Shown: piece by piece, positions 1 through 7,154 of the stretch
Layout: each line of letters opens with the position of its first letter
How positions within the stretch are numbered: the stretch's first letter is position 1
NCBI GenBank assembly: GCA_949282835.1
Contig: CASDQU010000042.1
Span: 1 to 21,997 of the forward strand
Source of the DNA: an uncultured Bacillota bacterium
GTDB lineage: Bacteria > Bacillota > Clostridia > Christensenellales > UBA1242
Reading direction: 5' to 3'
Length of the DNA stretch: 21,997 bases
Program-made: the position numbers and the translations under genes
Notes under the pieces: model-generated
Databases searched by the model: none
What the model was told of the DNA's origin: nothing
The model's input: only the letters and a program-made list of their open reading frames with translations

Positions 1-234
1 GATGCAAGGGGAGAAAAATGCCTAAAAGCAGGAGTTTAGTTAGCCTAAATGACTGTTTTTAGGTGTTTTATTTGGGGACACCCCGTAAATGCTTTGGCAT
101 TTATGGGGAGAGGAAAAGGCGAGCGTTAAAGTCTAAGTTGTTTTTAACAACTTGACATAAGCGTAGCCTTTGACGAAAACATAGCAAGAAAATTTTTATT
201 AAATTTTCGGTCGCGCCCTTTTTCAACAGTCTGA
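1..234. repeat. Structured dispersed repeat, copy 1 (left end outside window)
   Basis: This stretch is, in reverse orientation, a relative of the element at 4269-4419. Bases about 13-68 and 183-234 match it closely, and both end in AACAGTCTGA (here 225-234). Between the matching blocks this copy has about 105 extra bases holding two hairpins: one at 81-108 (12-bp stem with one G-T pair, TTTG loop) and a longer imperfect one at about 115-171 centred on an 8-bp perfect stem. No coding region is visible. Known: terminal inverted repeats without a transposase suggest a MITE-like non-autonomous element. That identity is inference. Confidence 0.65.
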
Positions 235-255
235 GGCGCAATTTTGCGGCTTTGT

Positions 256-281
256 ATTTGAAAGGCTTAAGCCTTTCAAAT
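256..281. repeat. Perfect 26-bp palindrome
   Basis: Two 13-base halves (ATTTGAAAGGCTT and its exact reverse complement) abut here, 12 bases beyond the stop codon of the M1 peptidase gene. It may fold as a transcription terminator on the - strand, but no clear T-run follows on that strand, so it could instead be a 3'-end-stabilising hairpin. Confidence 0.6.
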
Positions 282-292
282 AAATTTTCGCG

Positions 293-1768
293 CTATACAA
301 TCTCTACATTGCCTTTAAGCCAACTATTAAAAAAACCTTCTAAATTATAATGAGTACTTTGAGTAAAGGAAGCTATTAACATTTCTACAGTGGCATTTTT
401 AAAAGCATAATCTTTATAATAATCTTTAAATGCTTTTAAAAGTTTTTTTTCACCAATCATATCTCTTAAAGTATCAAACATTAAAAGGCTTTTATTATAG
501 ACACATTGCACATATTCTGGCTCAGTATTAAACCCATCTAAAGGTCTATCCATACTGCCATCAACAGAGCCAGTTATATTTTTATATATCTTTTCAAAAA
601 GCTTATAACTATCTAGCGATGATGAAATCATTTCATCATAGTTTAAGCCATATTGAGGATTTTTTTCAAAGAATAACAAGGTGCTATATTCTGTAAGCCC
701 TTCATCCATCCAAGCATGATTATACTCATCGTTGCCTACCACGCCATACCACCATTGATGAGCAATCTCGTGGACTATAACATAATTATTGTCATCGCCG
801 ACCACCTTGTCACTAATTAAAACAAGTTGAGGATATTCCATACCGCCATGGACAAAGTTTGATTTAACAATATTAAGTTCGCTATAAGGATATTGTCCTA
901 TCAAATCGCTAAAAAAAGTAAGGGCTTCTGCCGAGGTTTGCAGTCTTTGCTCTAAATCACTATCGCCGTTATAACCAAAATAATTTACAGTAACCCCTTT
1001 CACCTGCTTTGATATCTTTTTAAATTTATCACTAAAAGCAAGGGCAAAATCGCGTATTTTTTCTCCCTTAATTGAGGCGATATTTTTATCTCCATTTTGT
1101 ACACTTGAAATCAAAGAGCCGCTATGAGCAAGAGTTAGTTTATTTGAATATTCAATTTCCACATAATAGTTAGCGCACTCACTATAAAAAGGGTCGCCAT
1201 TTGAATGATAACACTCTGTGCTAAATCCCTTACCTTCTTCATAAACAGCTAGAATAGGATAAAAATTTGCTATATTAATAGTGTTTTTCCCATATCCAAG
1301 TCTATGATGGATGTTTGCTAAGGTCACTTTAAAATCTATTGTGATAGTTATCTCTTCATCTGGATAAAGCTGGCAAGGCAAGGACACATTCAAAATGTTT
1401 TCATCTTCTCCTTCAATAACATAATCAAGCACTTTATCGTCACCTGTCACCGCTTTCACTTCAATATCTCCATAGCTAAGTCCATTGGGATAAGCTTCTT
1501 CCACCTTTGAAGAAGATATCACGCTATTTCCCGCTCCCTCTCTAAAGGCATTTGGGTAGAGATGAAAATAAAGATTTTCAAACATATTGTTATAGAAATT
1601 AAAAAAGGTAATTTCTTCACTTCCCTCTAAGATATGTGCCTCTTCATCATATGAAAGTTTCATTTGGTATTTGGTGTAATTTTGCTCTTCCCTTGTTTTG
1701 CAGCCTAAAAAGGTCAGCGGCAGAAGAAAAAAGCAGGCAAGAGAAATTAAAATGATTATTCTTTTCAT
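293..1768 (-). CDS. M1-family metallopeptidase, predicted lipoprotein
   Basis: Predicted zinc aminopeptidase-like enzyme of the M1 (gluzincin) family, 491 residues. The zinc site is clear: HEIAH at residues 333-337 followed 19 residues later by Glu356 (in WMDEGLTEYS). Upstream lies HGGMEYP, the counterpart of the GxMEN substrate-binding motif. The N-terminus is a lipoprotein signal: a basic start, a hydrophobic stretch and the lipobox LGC near residue 22, so it should be anchored outside the membrane. The ATG at 1768 is preferred over one 17 codons upstream because the signal peptide begins there, though no strong ribosome binding site is visible for either. It is transcribed divergently from the DnaD-like gene. 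It is shorter than full-size M1 enzymes (about 850 residues), so it is a compact form; the natural substrate is unknown. Confidence 0.85.
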   Translation of the reverse strand: MKRIIILISLACFFLLPLTFLGCKTREEQNYTKYQMKLSYDEEAHILEGSEEITFFNFYNNMFENLYFHLYPNAFREGAGNSVISSSKVEEAYPNGLSYGDIEVKAVTGDDKVLDYVIEGEDENILNVSLPCQLYPDEEITITIDFKVTLANIHHRLGYGKNTINIANFYPILAVYEEGKGFSTECYHSNGDPFYSECANYYVEIEYSNKLTLAHSGSLISSVQNGDKNIASIKGEKIRDFALAFSDKFKKISKQVKGVTVNYFGYNGDSDLEQRLQTSAEALTFFSDLIGQYPYSELNIVKSNFVHGGMEYPQLVLISDKVVGDDNNYVIVHEIAHQWWYGVVGNDEYNHAWMDEGLTEYSTLLFFEKNPQYGLNYDEMISSSLDSYKLFEKIYKNITGSVDGSMDRPLDGFNTEPEYVQCVYNKSLLMFDTLRDMIGEKKLLKAFKDYYKDYAFKNATVEMLIASFTQSTHYNLEGFFNSWLKGNVEIV

Positions 1769-1819
1769 GTAGGTAATATATTTTTTGATGGTTGTAAAAA
1801 TGACTTTTTTATAAAACAT

Positions 1820-1847
1820 TTGCTTTTTACGACAAATGTTGTATAAT
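1820..1847 (+). promoter_or_regulatory. Probable sigma-A promoter of the helicase-loading genes
   Basis: A TATAAT box at 1842-1847 has a weak TTGCTT -35 at 1820-1825 with a 16-base spacer. The ribosome binding site AAAGGAG follows just before the ATG at 1870. Confidence 0.5.
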
Positions 1848-1869
1848 AATAATCACCAAAGGAGAAATA

Positions 1870-3312
1870 ATGGCTTTTTGTAAATTTTCAACTGAATTTA
1901 TTGCAAGTTCAAAGACTGAGATTGATAATATTTTTTTAAATGATTATCTTCCCTATGCTCAGTCCAATTTTGTGGTGGTATATATTTATGGCCTTTATCT
2001 ATGTTCTTCAACTTCATTTGACAATGAGCTTTCAAATTTTGCTAAAACTTTAAATATGAGTGAAGAAGATGTCATTGGAGCATTTGAATACTGGGAAGAA
2101 CAAGGCTTGGTTAAAATACTTCGCTCTTCTCCTCTTCAAATTACATATATTCCTCTAAAAAATGTGTTAACTGCAAATAAACTTTATAAACCTGATAAAT
2201 ATGAGGTCTTTAATCAACAGGCTAATGAAATTTTTGCAGGTAAAAGGGCTATTTCAAAGCATGAATATCAAGAATATTACGATTTTTTAGAGCGCTATCA
2301 TTTTGAAATAGAAGCTCTTCTTATGATTATGAAATATTGTGTGGATACTAAAAAGAGTGCTGTTGGTTATAATTATATTTTAACTGTTGCTAAAAACTGG
2401 GCAAGTGAAGGTATAACACAAGCAAAACAAGTGGAAGAACGGCTTAAAGCTTTTGAAGATAAAAATAGTGATATCAATGCTATTTTTGATGAGATTGGAA
2501 TAAAACGCAGCCCTTATGTTGAAGAACGCGCCCTGCTAAATAAATGGCTAAATGACTATGGCTTTAATATGGATGTTATTCTTCACATCTGTAAAAAAAT
2601 TAAGAAAAAACCTCGTTTTTCTTTTGAAAAATTAGATGCTATACTCACTAAATATTATGAAATGAAACTATTTTCTATTATGGAAATTGACAACTTTGAA
2701 AAGGAAAAAGATAAACTTTATTCTCTTGCAAAAGAAATAAATAAAACTATTGGTGTGTACTATGAAAATCTAGAAGGTATTGTGGAAAACTACATCCTTA
2801 AATGGATAAATATGGGCTTTGACCACGAACTTTTAATTGAAATCGCCTTGTACTGCTTTAAAACTTCAATCAGAACTTTGGAAGGCATGGATAAAACTGT
2901 CAATAAATTTTTTAAACTGGGAATTTTAAATCTTTCAGCTTTTCATCAATATATGAACGAAATTTTAAAAGAAGATGAAAAAATTAAAGAGGTCTTAACA
3001 GGTCTTGGTATTGAACGTAATGTTAATTATATAGATAGAGCTAACTACAATGTTTGGAAAGATAACTGGAATATGAGTGATGAGCTTATCAAGTATGCTA
3101 CCACCCTCGCCAAAGGCAAGGATAGCCCTATCAAGTATCTCTCGAAAGTTTTAAGTGATTGGCATGATAAAGGAATAAACAAGATAGAAGATGCAAAGAA
3201 AACCTCGCCTGTGAGCGAAAATACAACAAATAACCACAATTTTACAGGAAGAAGCTACACAAGAGAAGAGCTAAATGCACTTTTCCAAAGCATAGATGAA
3301 TTTGAGGTTTAG
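1870..3312 (+). CDS. DnaD/DnaB-domain replication protein
   Basis: A 480-residue protein of the DnaD/DnaB primosome family, which in Firmicutes helps load the replicative helicase at the origin and at restart sites. The first 100 or so residues resemble a winged-helix domain (SMEEDVIGAFEYWEEQGLV-type helix, here starting MSEEDVIG). The rest contains repeated DnaD-like helical units ending in the YxxxIxxxW signature: YNYILTVAKNW near residue 170 and YLSKVLSDW near residue 420, with more degenerate copies between. AAAGGAG lies 6 bases before the ATG. The next gene encodes a DnaC/DnaI-like ATPase and begins at the stop codon of this one, so the pair is almost certainly co-transcribed and works together. 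Exact orthology (DnaB or DnaD) cannot be decided by eye. Confidence 0.8.
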   Translation: MAFCKFSTEFIASSKTEIDNIFLNDYLPYAQSNFVVVYIYGLYLCSSTSFDNELSNFAKTLNMSEEDVIGAFEYWEEQGLVKILRSSPLQITYIPLKNVLTANKLYKPDKYEVFNQQANEIFAGKRAISKHEYQEYYDFLERYHFEIEALLMIMKYCVDTKKSAVGYNYILTVAKNWASEGITQAKQVEERLKAFEDKNSDINAIFDEIGIKRSPYVEERALLNKWLNDYGFNMDVILHICKKIKKKPRFSFEKLDAILTKYYEMKLFSIMEIDNFEKEKDKLYSLAKEINKTIGVYYENLEGIVENYILKWINMGFDHELLIEIALYCFKTSIRTLEGMDKTVNKFFKLGILNLSAFHQYMNEILKEDEKIKEVLTGLGIERNVNYIDRANYNVWKDNWNMSDELIKYATTLAKGKDSPIKYLSKVLSDWHDKGINKIEDAKKTSPVSENTTNNHNFTGRSYTREELNALFQSIDEFEV

Positions 3313-3363
3313 GAGTGTTATGAATACAAGTATGATGTTTAGGAGTGTTATGAATACAAGTAT
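3307..3363 (+). repeat. 30-bp tandem duplication covering a ribosome binding site and start codon
   Basis: Bases 3307-3333 and 3337-3363 are identical (27 bp, period 30). Each copy holds AGGAGTGTTATG, so two complete initiation signals, ATG at 3320 and ATG at 3350, stand in frame ahead of the ATPase gene. The first copy also overlaps the TAG stop of the upstream gene. Confidence 0.95.
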
Positions 3364-4249
3364 TTTAGATAAAGCAAAAGAAATTATTAAAATTAGGCGC
3401 GAAAAGGCAGAAAAAACTGCCTCTGATAATAAAGAAAAGGCGCTTGCTTTTCCGCAATTTAAAAGTTTATATTCAAAATATATGACCGTGATTATTGATA
3501 ATGCTAAAAATGGGCTTGCCTCATCTGTAGAAAGCAAAAAACTAGAAAAAGATTTACATGACTTTTTAAAAAGTCATAAAATAGGCTCAATCACTCCTAT
3601 ATATTTTTGTGACAAATGTAATGATACCGGACTAGTTGACGGCAAAAAATGTATCTGCCTCATCAAAGAAATCAATGAAATTTTAAAAAATGAAAGTAAT
3701 TTTGGACATCTTGAAAGTTTTGATAATACCTCTACCGAAATTTTTGACAATAAGATTGTCATGAAAGAAATATATAAAAAAATGGAAAATTGGTGTCATT
3801 CCAATTTTAAACAAAACCTAATTCTCATCTCTGGCAATACTGGAGTTGGAAAAACTTATCTTACCAAATGTATGGCAAATGAACTAATAAAATTGAATTA
3901 CCTTGTACTATTTACTAGCTCTTTTAAACTGCATCAAGACTTTCTTAAAAGTCATGCTTGCACTGATTTTGAAGAGAAGACCAATATTTTGGATAAATAT
4001 TTGACTGTCGACATCCTTTTTATAGACGACCTTGGCAGTGAAAATAGAATTGCTAAAATCACCGATGGTTATCTGTATCAAATCATCAATGAAAGAAAAG
4101 TTATGAATAAACCTACTATTATCACCACCAATCTTGACGGCTATGAAATAAAAAACACTTATAGCGAACGAATATCAAGCAGAATTTTTAATCGTGAAAA
4201 TTCTTACTGCTTACAAATTTCAAATTCAGACTTGAGACTTAAAAAATAA
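3320..4249 (+). CDS. DnaC/DnaI-like helicase-loader ATPase
   Basis: AAA+ ATPase of the DnaC/DnaI family that loads the replicative helicase with the DnaD-like partner encoded upstream. With the ATG at 3320 it has 309 residues. An N-terminal Cys cluster (CDKCNDTGLVDGKKCIC) matches the zinc-binding region of DnaI-type loaders. Walker A is GNTGVGKT at residues 172-179 and Walker B is ILFIDD with Asp236-Asp237. ITTNLDG (sensor 1) and SERISSRIF (arginine-finger region) follow. Two in-frame starts, at 3320 and 3350, each have AGGAG four bases upstream because of the tandem duplication; an ATG at 3296 lies inside the previous gene and lacks such a site. Starting at 3350 the protein has 299 residues. 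A weak hairpin follows the stop. Confidence 0.88.
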   Translation: MNTSMMFRSVMNTSILDKAKEIIKIRREKAEKTASDNKEKALAFPQFKSLYSKYMTVIIDNAKNGLASSVESKKLEKDLHDFLKSHKIGSITPIYFCDKCNDTGLVDGKKCICLIKEINEILKNESNFGHLESFDNTSTEIFDNKIVMKEIYKKMENWCHSNFKQNLILISGNTGVGKTYLTKCMANELIKLNYLVLFTSSFKLHQDFLKSHACTDFEEKTNILDKYLTVDILFIDDLGSENRIAKITDGYLYQIINERKVMNKPTIITTNLDGYEIKNTYSERISSRIFNRENSYCLQISNSDLRLKK

Positions 4250-4272
4250 AGCGACCAAATTGGTCGTTTCAG
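4248..4272 (+). terminator. Hairpin after the helicase-loader gene
   Basis: CGACCAA and TTGGTCG (4252-4258 and 4260-4266) form a short palindrome followed by only three T, so it is a weak intrinsic terminator. The same sequence recurs inverted at 4436-4459. Confidence 0.45.
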
Positions 4273-4419
4273 ACTGTTGAAAAACGGCGCGACCGAAGAA
4301 TTCTTTAAATTTTTCTTGCTTTGTTACTGAAAAACACCTAAAACAGTCATTTAGGCTAACTAAACTCCTGCTTTTAGGCATTTTTCGAGCCTTGCCTCGC
4401 TTGTTTTTGAACAGTCTGA
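4269..4419. repeat. MITE-like element, copy 2 (151 bp)
   Basis: The element begins TCAGACTGTTGAAAAAC and ends with the inverse GTTTTTGAACAGTCTGA, so its termini are about 17-bp inverted repeats with one mismatch. It carries no reading frame of note. The interior matches the repeat at 1-234 in opposite orientation but lacks that copy's 105-base hairpin region. It sits between two convergent genes. No long target-site duplication is obvious. Confidence 0.7.
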
Positions 4420-4435
4420 TTTATTTGACTATAAA

Positions 4436-4459
4436 CTGAAACGACCTTTTGGTCGCTTT
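4436..4459 (-). terminator. Hairpin after the hydrolase gene
   Basis: Read on the - strand, GCGACC-AAAA-GGTCG is followed by TTT directly past the stop codon of the metallo-hydrolase gene. It is a near-perfect inverted copy of 4248-4272. Confidence 0.45.
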
Positions 4460-5073
4460 TATCTTGTCAAAAACCGCTTATAAACTGCAATATTTTTCTT
4501 TTGCTCATTGAAAGTACTACTATCCCCGTGCCCGCTACAAACACTGTCAAATGTGATTTGCTCAAGCTTACATAGCGAATTATACATCATCTTTCTATCT
4601 GAAAATTTTAAATCGGTGCGCCCTATACTTCTATCAAATAAAACATCTCCAGCAAAAAGTATATTGTCAATCTTATAACATACAGAACATATGCTATGAC
4701 CTGGGCAATAATAACACTCTATATCAAAATCACCTATTTTAATCTTTTTATCATCTTCTATAAATTTAAAATTAGCAAAGTCGTCAAATGCTCCTCCATC
4801 TTCTGCATATAAAGCCTCGCTATCTGACATAATCTTGACTATTTTGTCACTTGCATAAATTTTGCATGAAAAAGTTTTCGCATATTCATTGCAAAATCTG
4901 CTATGGTCATAATGCCCATGTGTGAGCAAAATACCATCAACTTTTTTATTTAAAACAATTTGTTTTACATCCTCTATATTTGCCCCACAATCAACTATCA
5001 AAGCATGATTTTCTTTTATAAGGACAAAGGTGTTAGATTGCAAATATGACGCAACAAGTCTTTTAATTTCCAT
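4459..5073 (-). CDS. Metallo-beta-lactamase-fold hydrolase (glyoxalase II-like)
   Basis: A 204-residue MBL-fold metal-dependent hydrolase. The metal-binding motif THGHYDH places His52, His54, Asp56 and His57; later ligands are in PGHS, FAGDVLF and CSGHGD, in the usual order of the glyoxalase II/YcbL group. Known: such small family members hydrolyse thioesters or related compounds, but many are uncharacterised, so the substrate is not assigned. GAGGT lies upstream of the ATG at 5073. It appears to be a single-gene unit, convergent with the helicase-loader genes and separated from them by the 151-bp repeat element. Confidence 0.87.
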   Translation of the reverse strand: MEIKRLVASYLQSNTFVLIKENHALIVDCGANIEDVKQIVLNKKVDGILLTHGHYDHSRFCNEYAKTFSCKIYASDKIVKIMSDSEALYAEDGGAFDDFANFKFIEDDKKIKIGDFDIECYYCPGHSICSVCYKIDNILFAGDVLFDRSIGRTDLKFSDRKMMYNSLCKLEQITFDSVCSGHGDSSTFNEQKKNIAVYKRFLTR

Positions 5074-5149
5074 TTTTTTACCTCAAGATTGTAGTTTAAT
5101 ACTTTACAAATTTTAAGTCAAATATTTTAGAGCTTTTAAAAAACAAAGC

Positions 5150-5206
5150 TTAAGCTGGAGCGCACTATTCATACAGCCTCGAACCCGTGGGGTTCGATTC
5201 CCCACC
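5150..5206 (+). pseudogene. Possible degenerate tRNA 3' half
   Basis: AGCTGGAGCGCAC followed by TTCATAC and a perfect T-arm (TGGGGTTCGATTCCCCA) then CCCCT resembles the D-loop to acceptor part of a Met-type tRNA. There is no 5' acceptor strand and the anticodon stem does not pair, so it would not be functional. The T-arm recurs at 5344-5366. Confidence 0.3.
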
Positions 5207-5253
5207 CCTATTAATAAAAAACAACCTTGAATAAGGTTGGCAGGGGTGGAAGG
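5175..5253. repeat. Partial duplication of the tRNA-Trp 3' end region, copy A
   Basis: This stretch repeats 5332-5411 almost exactly, 157-158 bases away. Read on the - strand it holds the last 16 bases of tRNA-Trp (CCTTCCACCCCTGCCA), the terminator and about 40 downstream bases including a T-arm-like inverted repeat. The remaining 5' part of the tRNA is absent; bases 5254-5331 are unrelated to it. Confidence 0.85.
5216..5239 (-). terminator. Duplicated terminator hairpin
   Basis: Read on the - strand, a 7-bp stem (CAACCTT pairing with AAGGTTG, arms 5222-5228 and 5233-5239) is followed by six T. It is the copy of the tRNA-Trp terminator. Confidence 0.65.
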
Positions 5254-5331
5254 GGCGACGCGTTAAGAAAAGTTGCCTGTGGCAAGTTTTTAGCTAAAGC
5301 CGGGAGCGACTTGCTCGCGGTCCGGGCGACA

Positions 5332-5411
5332 AGCCTCGAACCCGTGGGGTTCGATTCCCCACCCCTATTAATAAAAAAACAACCTTTTACAAGGTTGGCA
5401 GGGGTGGAAGG
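5332..5411. repeat. Partial duplication of the tRNA-Trp 3' end region, copy B (intact side)
   Basis: This is the second unit of the duplication described for 5175-5253 and is contiguous with the functional tRNA-Trp gene. The intervening 78 bases (5254-5331) contain short hairpins such as TTGCC-TGT-GGCAA and a GC-rich imperfect inverted repeat. Confidence 0.85.
5372..5395 (-). terminator. Terminator of tRNA-Trp
   Basis: On the - strand, AACCTT-GTAA-AAGGTT followed by a G and seven T lies directly past the CCA end of tRNA-Trp. Confidence 0.8.
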
Positions 5412-5469
5412 AATCGAACCCTCCTCAGGAGTTTTGGAGACTCTTATTCTACCGATGAACTACACCCCT
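5396..5469 (-). tRNA. tRNA-Trp (anticodon CCA)
   Basis: A full cloverleaf of 74 bases with encoded CCA. The acceptor stem is AGGGGTG/CACCCCT with discriminator G; the D-arm is GTTC-ATCGGTA-GAAT; the anticodon loop is CTCCAAA, giving CCA; the T-arm is GAGGG-TTCGATT-CCTTC. The top anticodon-stem pair is an A-C mismatch. A good promoter lies upstream and a terminator downstream. The last 16 bases are duplicated at 5238-5253. Confidence 0.95.
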
Positions 5470-5481
5470 AAATATTAGTTT

Positions 5482-5510
5482 ATAATAAAATAAAAAAAAC
5501 AAATTGTCAA
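5482..5510 (-). promoter_or_regulatory. Promoter of tRNA-Trp
   Basis: On the - strand, TTGACA (5505-5510), a 17-base spacer and TATTAT (5482-5487) lie 12 bases before the tRNA 5' end. Confidence 0.75.
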
Positions 5511-5597
5511 GAATTTTTATACTAAATTTTGTCTTTTATTGAAATTACTTGCTTTTTCTTTTTAAAATTATTATTCTATATATAGAGGAAATCACAT

Positions 5598-6155
5598 ATG
5601 AAAAGAATTAAAAATTTTTTTAAAGACTTTAAAAAGTTTATAAGTCGTGGTAATATTCTTGACCTTGCTGTCGCTTTAGTTGTAGGCACTGCTTTTACCA
5701 AAATTGTCAACAGTCTTGTAAATGATATTATCATGCCACTTATCTGCGCAATTTTTGGAAGTGCTACTGTAGATGAACTATACTTTGTGCTTAATGGTGC
5801 GCAAATCTATTACGGTAGATTTTTACAGGCAATTATAGACTTCTTGCTTGTTGCACTCATTCTCTTCTTAATTTTAAGAGTAATCATGAATGCAAGCAAC
5901 GCCTTTAGAAAGACATTATCAGAAAAACCTACCAAAGCAGAGAAGGCTACACTTAAAGAACGCGGAGTTAATTTAAAAGACCATAAACAGGTAGCTGAAG
6001 AATTGAAAAAACTTCGTGAAGAAAATGCCCCAGCTATAGTAGTAAAACCTACTCAAGAGGAATTATTAGTACAAATATTAGAAGAATTAAAAAAACAAAA
6101 TGCATCAATAGAACCTCAATCTGATAAAAAAGAAGAAAAGGAAGAAAATAAATAA
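5598..6155 (+). CDS. mscL: Large-conductance mechanosensitive channel MscL
   Basis: Homopentameric membrane channel that opens under membrane tension and releases solutes during osmotic downshock. The N-terminal helix and first membrane segment carry the family signature SRGNILDLAVALVVGTAF, then VNSLVNDIIMPLI. The second membrane segment is at about residues 76-98 (FLQAIIDFLLVALILFLILR). It has 185 residues against about 130-150 usually; the extra length is a charged C-terminal tail with a predicted helical stretch (EELLVQILEELKKQ) and a Lys/Glu-rich end. AGAGGAA precedes the ATG by 8 bases. A HAD nucleotidase gene follows after 27 bases with its own ribosome binding site, probably in one transcript. 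Confidence 0.93.
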   Translation: MKRIKNFFKDFKKFISRGNILDLAVALVVGTAFTKIVNSLVNDIIMPLICAIFGSATVDELYFVLNGAQIYYGRFLQAIIDFLLVALILFLILRVIMNASNAFRKTLSEKPTKAEKATLKERGVNLKDHKQVAEELKKLREENAPAIVVKPTQEELLVQILEELKKQNASIEPQSDKKEEKEENK

Positions 6156-6182
6156 TAATTTGTTTACAATGAAGGAGTTAAA

Positions 6183-6782
6183 ATGATAATTGGCGTCGAT
6201 GTCGATGGTGTGTTAACCGAACTTTTTTCGTATGTTAAAAAATATGGTGCTATCTTTGCTAAAGAAAATAATATAAAAATTAAATACAATAAAAAAGCTA
6301 CTGACACTATTGATGCTTTTGGATGGGGCGCGGATATTGATAAAAAATTTTGGTATGAATTTATTTGGCCATATTCGCTTGAATGTAAATGCAAAAAAGG
6401 AGCATCAAAATATTTACACAAATTAAAGGCTGAAGGACACAAAATTGTCATTATAACCAAACGCTATTATGCTCAAACTCCTGATGAAATTGGATTGAAA
6501 ATGCGTGCTAATATGGAATTATGGTTCAAAAAGCACAAAATTCCATATGATGAGATATGCTATGTACACTCAAAAAAGAGCAAACTTGATTATGCAAAGC
6601 AAACACAAATTGATATCTTAATTGATGATTCTGTTGAAAATCTTGAAGAAATTTCAAAACATATACCGGTAATCTGTATGAATGGCCCTCTTAATAAATC
6701 CTATTTAAACAACAAAATTGAAAGGGCAAATAATTGGAAAGAGGTTTACCAAATTATTCATAAGATTAATAAGCCAAAATAA
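6183..6782 (+). CDS. HAD-superfamily 5'-nucleotidase-like protein
   Basis: A 199-residue HAD-fold phosphatase resembling the 5'(3')-deoxyribonucleotidase (NT5C) and YqfW-like group. Motif I is VDVDGVLT with nucleophile Asp6 and acid/base Asp8; motif II is probably IVIITKR near residue 85; a conserved Lys follows (KSKLDYAKQ) and motif III/IV is DILIDDS near residue 143. Known members dephosphorylate nucleoside monophosphates; the substrate here is inferred only from the family. AAGGAG lies 6 bases before the ATG. It follows mscL and ends at a shared terminator with the MazF gene. Confidence 0.8.
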   Translation: MIIGVDVDGVLTELFSYVKKYGAIFAKENNIKIKYNKKATDTIDAFGWGADIDKKFWYEFIWPYSLECKCKKGASKYLHKLKAEGHKIVIITKRYYAQTPDEIGLKMRANMELWFKKHKIPYDEICYVHSKKSKLDYAKQTQIDILIDDSVENLEEISKHIPVICMNGPLNKSYLNNKIERANNWKEVYQIIHKINKPK

Positions 6783-6784
6783 AA

Positions 6785-6809
6785 AGTGTTATACCAACAC
6801 TTTTTTTTA
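6785..6809. terminator. Bidirectional terminator between nucleotidase and mazF-like genes
   Basis: AAAGTGTT-ATACC-AACACTTT is followed by a T-run on the + strand and preceded by A's, so it can serve both converging genes. Confidence 0.8.
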
Positions 6810-7154
6810 AAATCCAAGTGATATTAATAATGCCTTATTCACCTCTCGCATTTTGTCAGGCGATAAAGTGGTGATTTTTTCTTGCAATCTTCTTTTGTCA
6901 AGGGTGCGTATTTGTTCAAGAAGGGCAACCGAATTTTTAGGAAGATTGTATCTATCAGCTGGAAGCTCTATATGAGTTGGCAATTTTGCCTTGCCAAGCT
7001 GGCTTGTTATTGCTGATACAATCACAGTAGGCGAATATTTATTTCCTACATCATTTTGTATGATAAGCACAGGACGAATACCACCCTGTTCACTTCCTAC
7101 CACAGGGCTCAAATCAGCATAATAAATTTCTCCTCGTTTTATTTGGCTTGTCAT
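6807..7154 (-). CDS. MazF/NdoA-type endoribonuclease toxin
   Basis: A 115-residue toxin of the MazF/PemK family, sequence-specific mRNA interferases kept in check by a partner antitoxin. The sequence has the full family signature: KRGEIYYADLSPVVGSEQGG, then IRPVLIIQND with the catalytic Arg at 27, and VIVSAITSQ with the catalytic Thr at 50, two positions later than in the short-start Bacillus protein. The ATG at 7154 is preceded by AGGAG with 4-base spacing. It overlaps the end of the upstream 89-codon gene by 41 bases in another frame, which suggests coupled translation. It is a chromosomal type II system, as commonly found in Firmicutes near housekeeping genes; whether it is active cannot be judged. 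Confidence 0.92.
   Translation of the reverse strand: MTSQIKRGEIYYADLSPVVGSEQGGIRPVLIIQNDVGNKYSPTVIVSAITSQLGKAKLPTHIELPADRYNLPKNSVALLEQIRTLDKRRLQEKITTLSPDKMREVNKALLISLGF

Noticed and set aside
5227..5478. Open frame of 83 codons on the + strand
   Set aside because: It is the antisense translation of tRNA-Trp and its duplicated 3' end; such frames are a known tRNA artefact.
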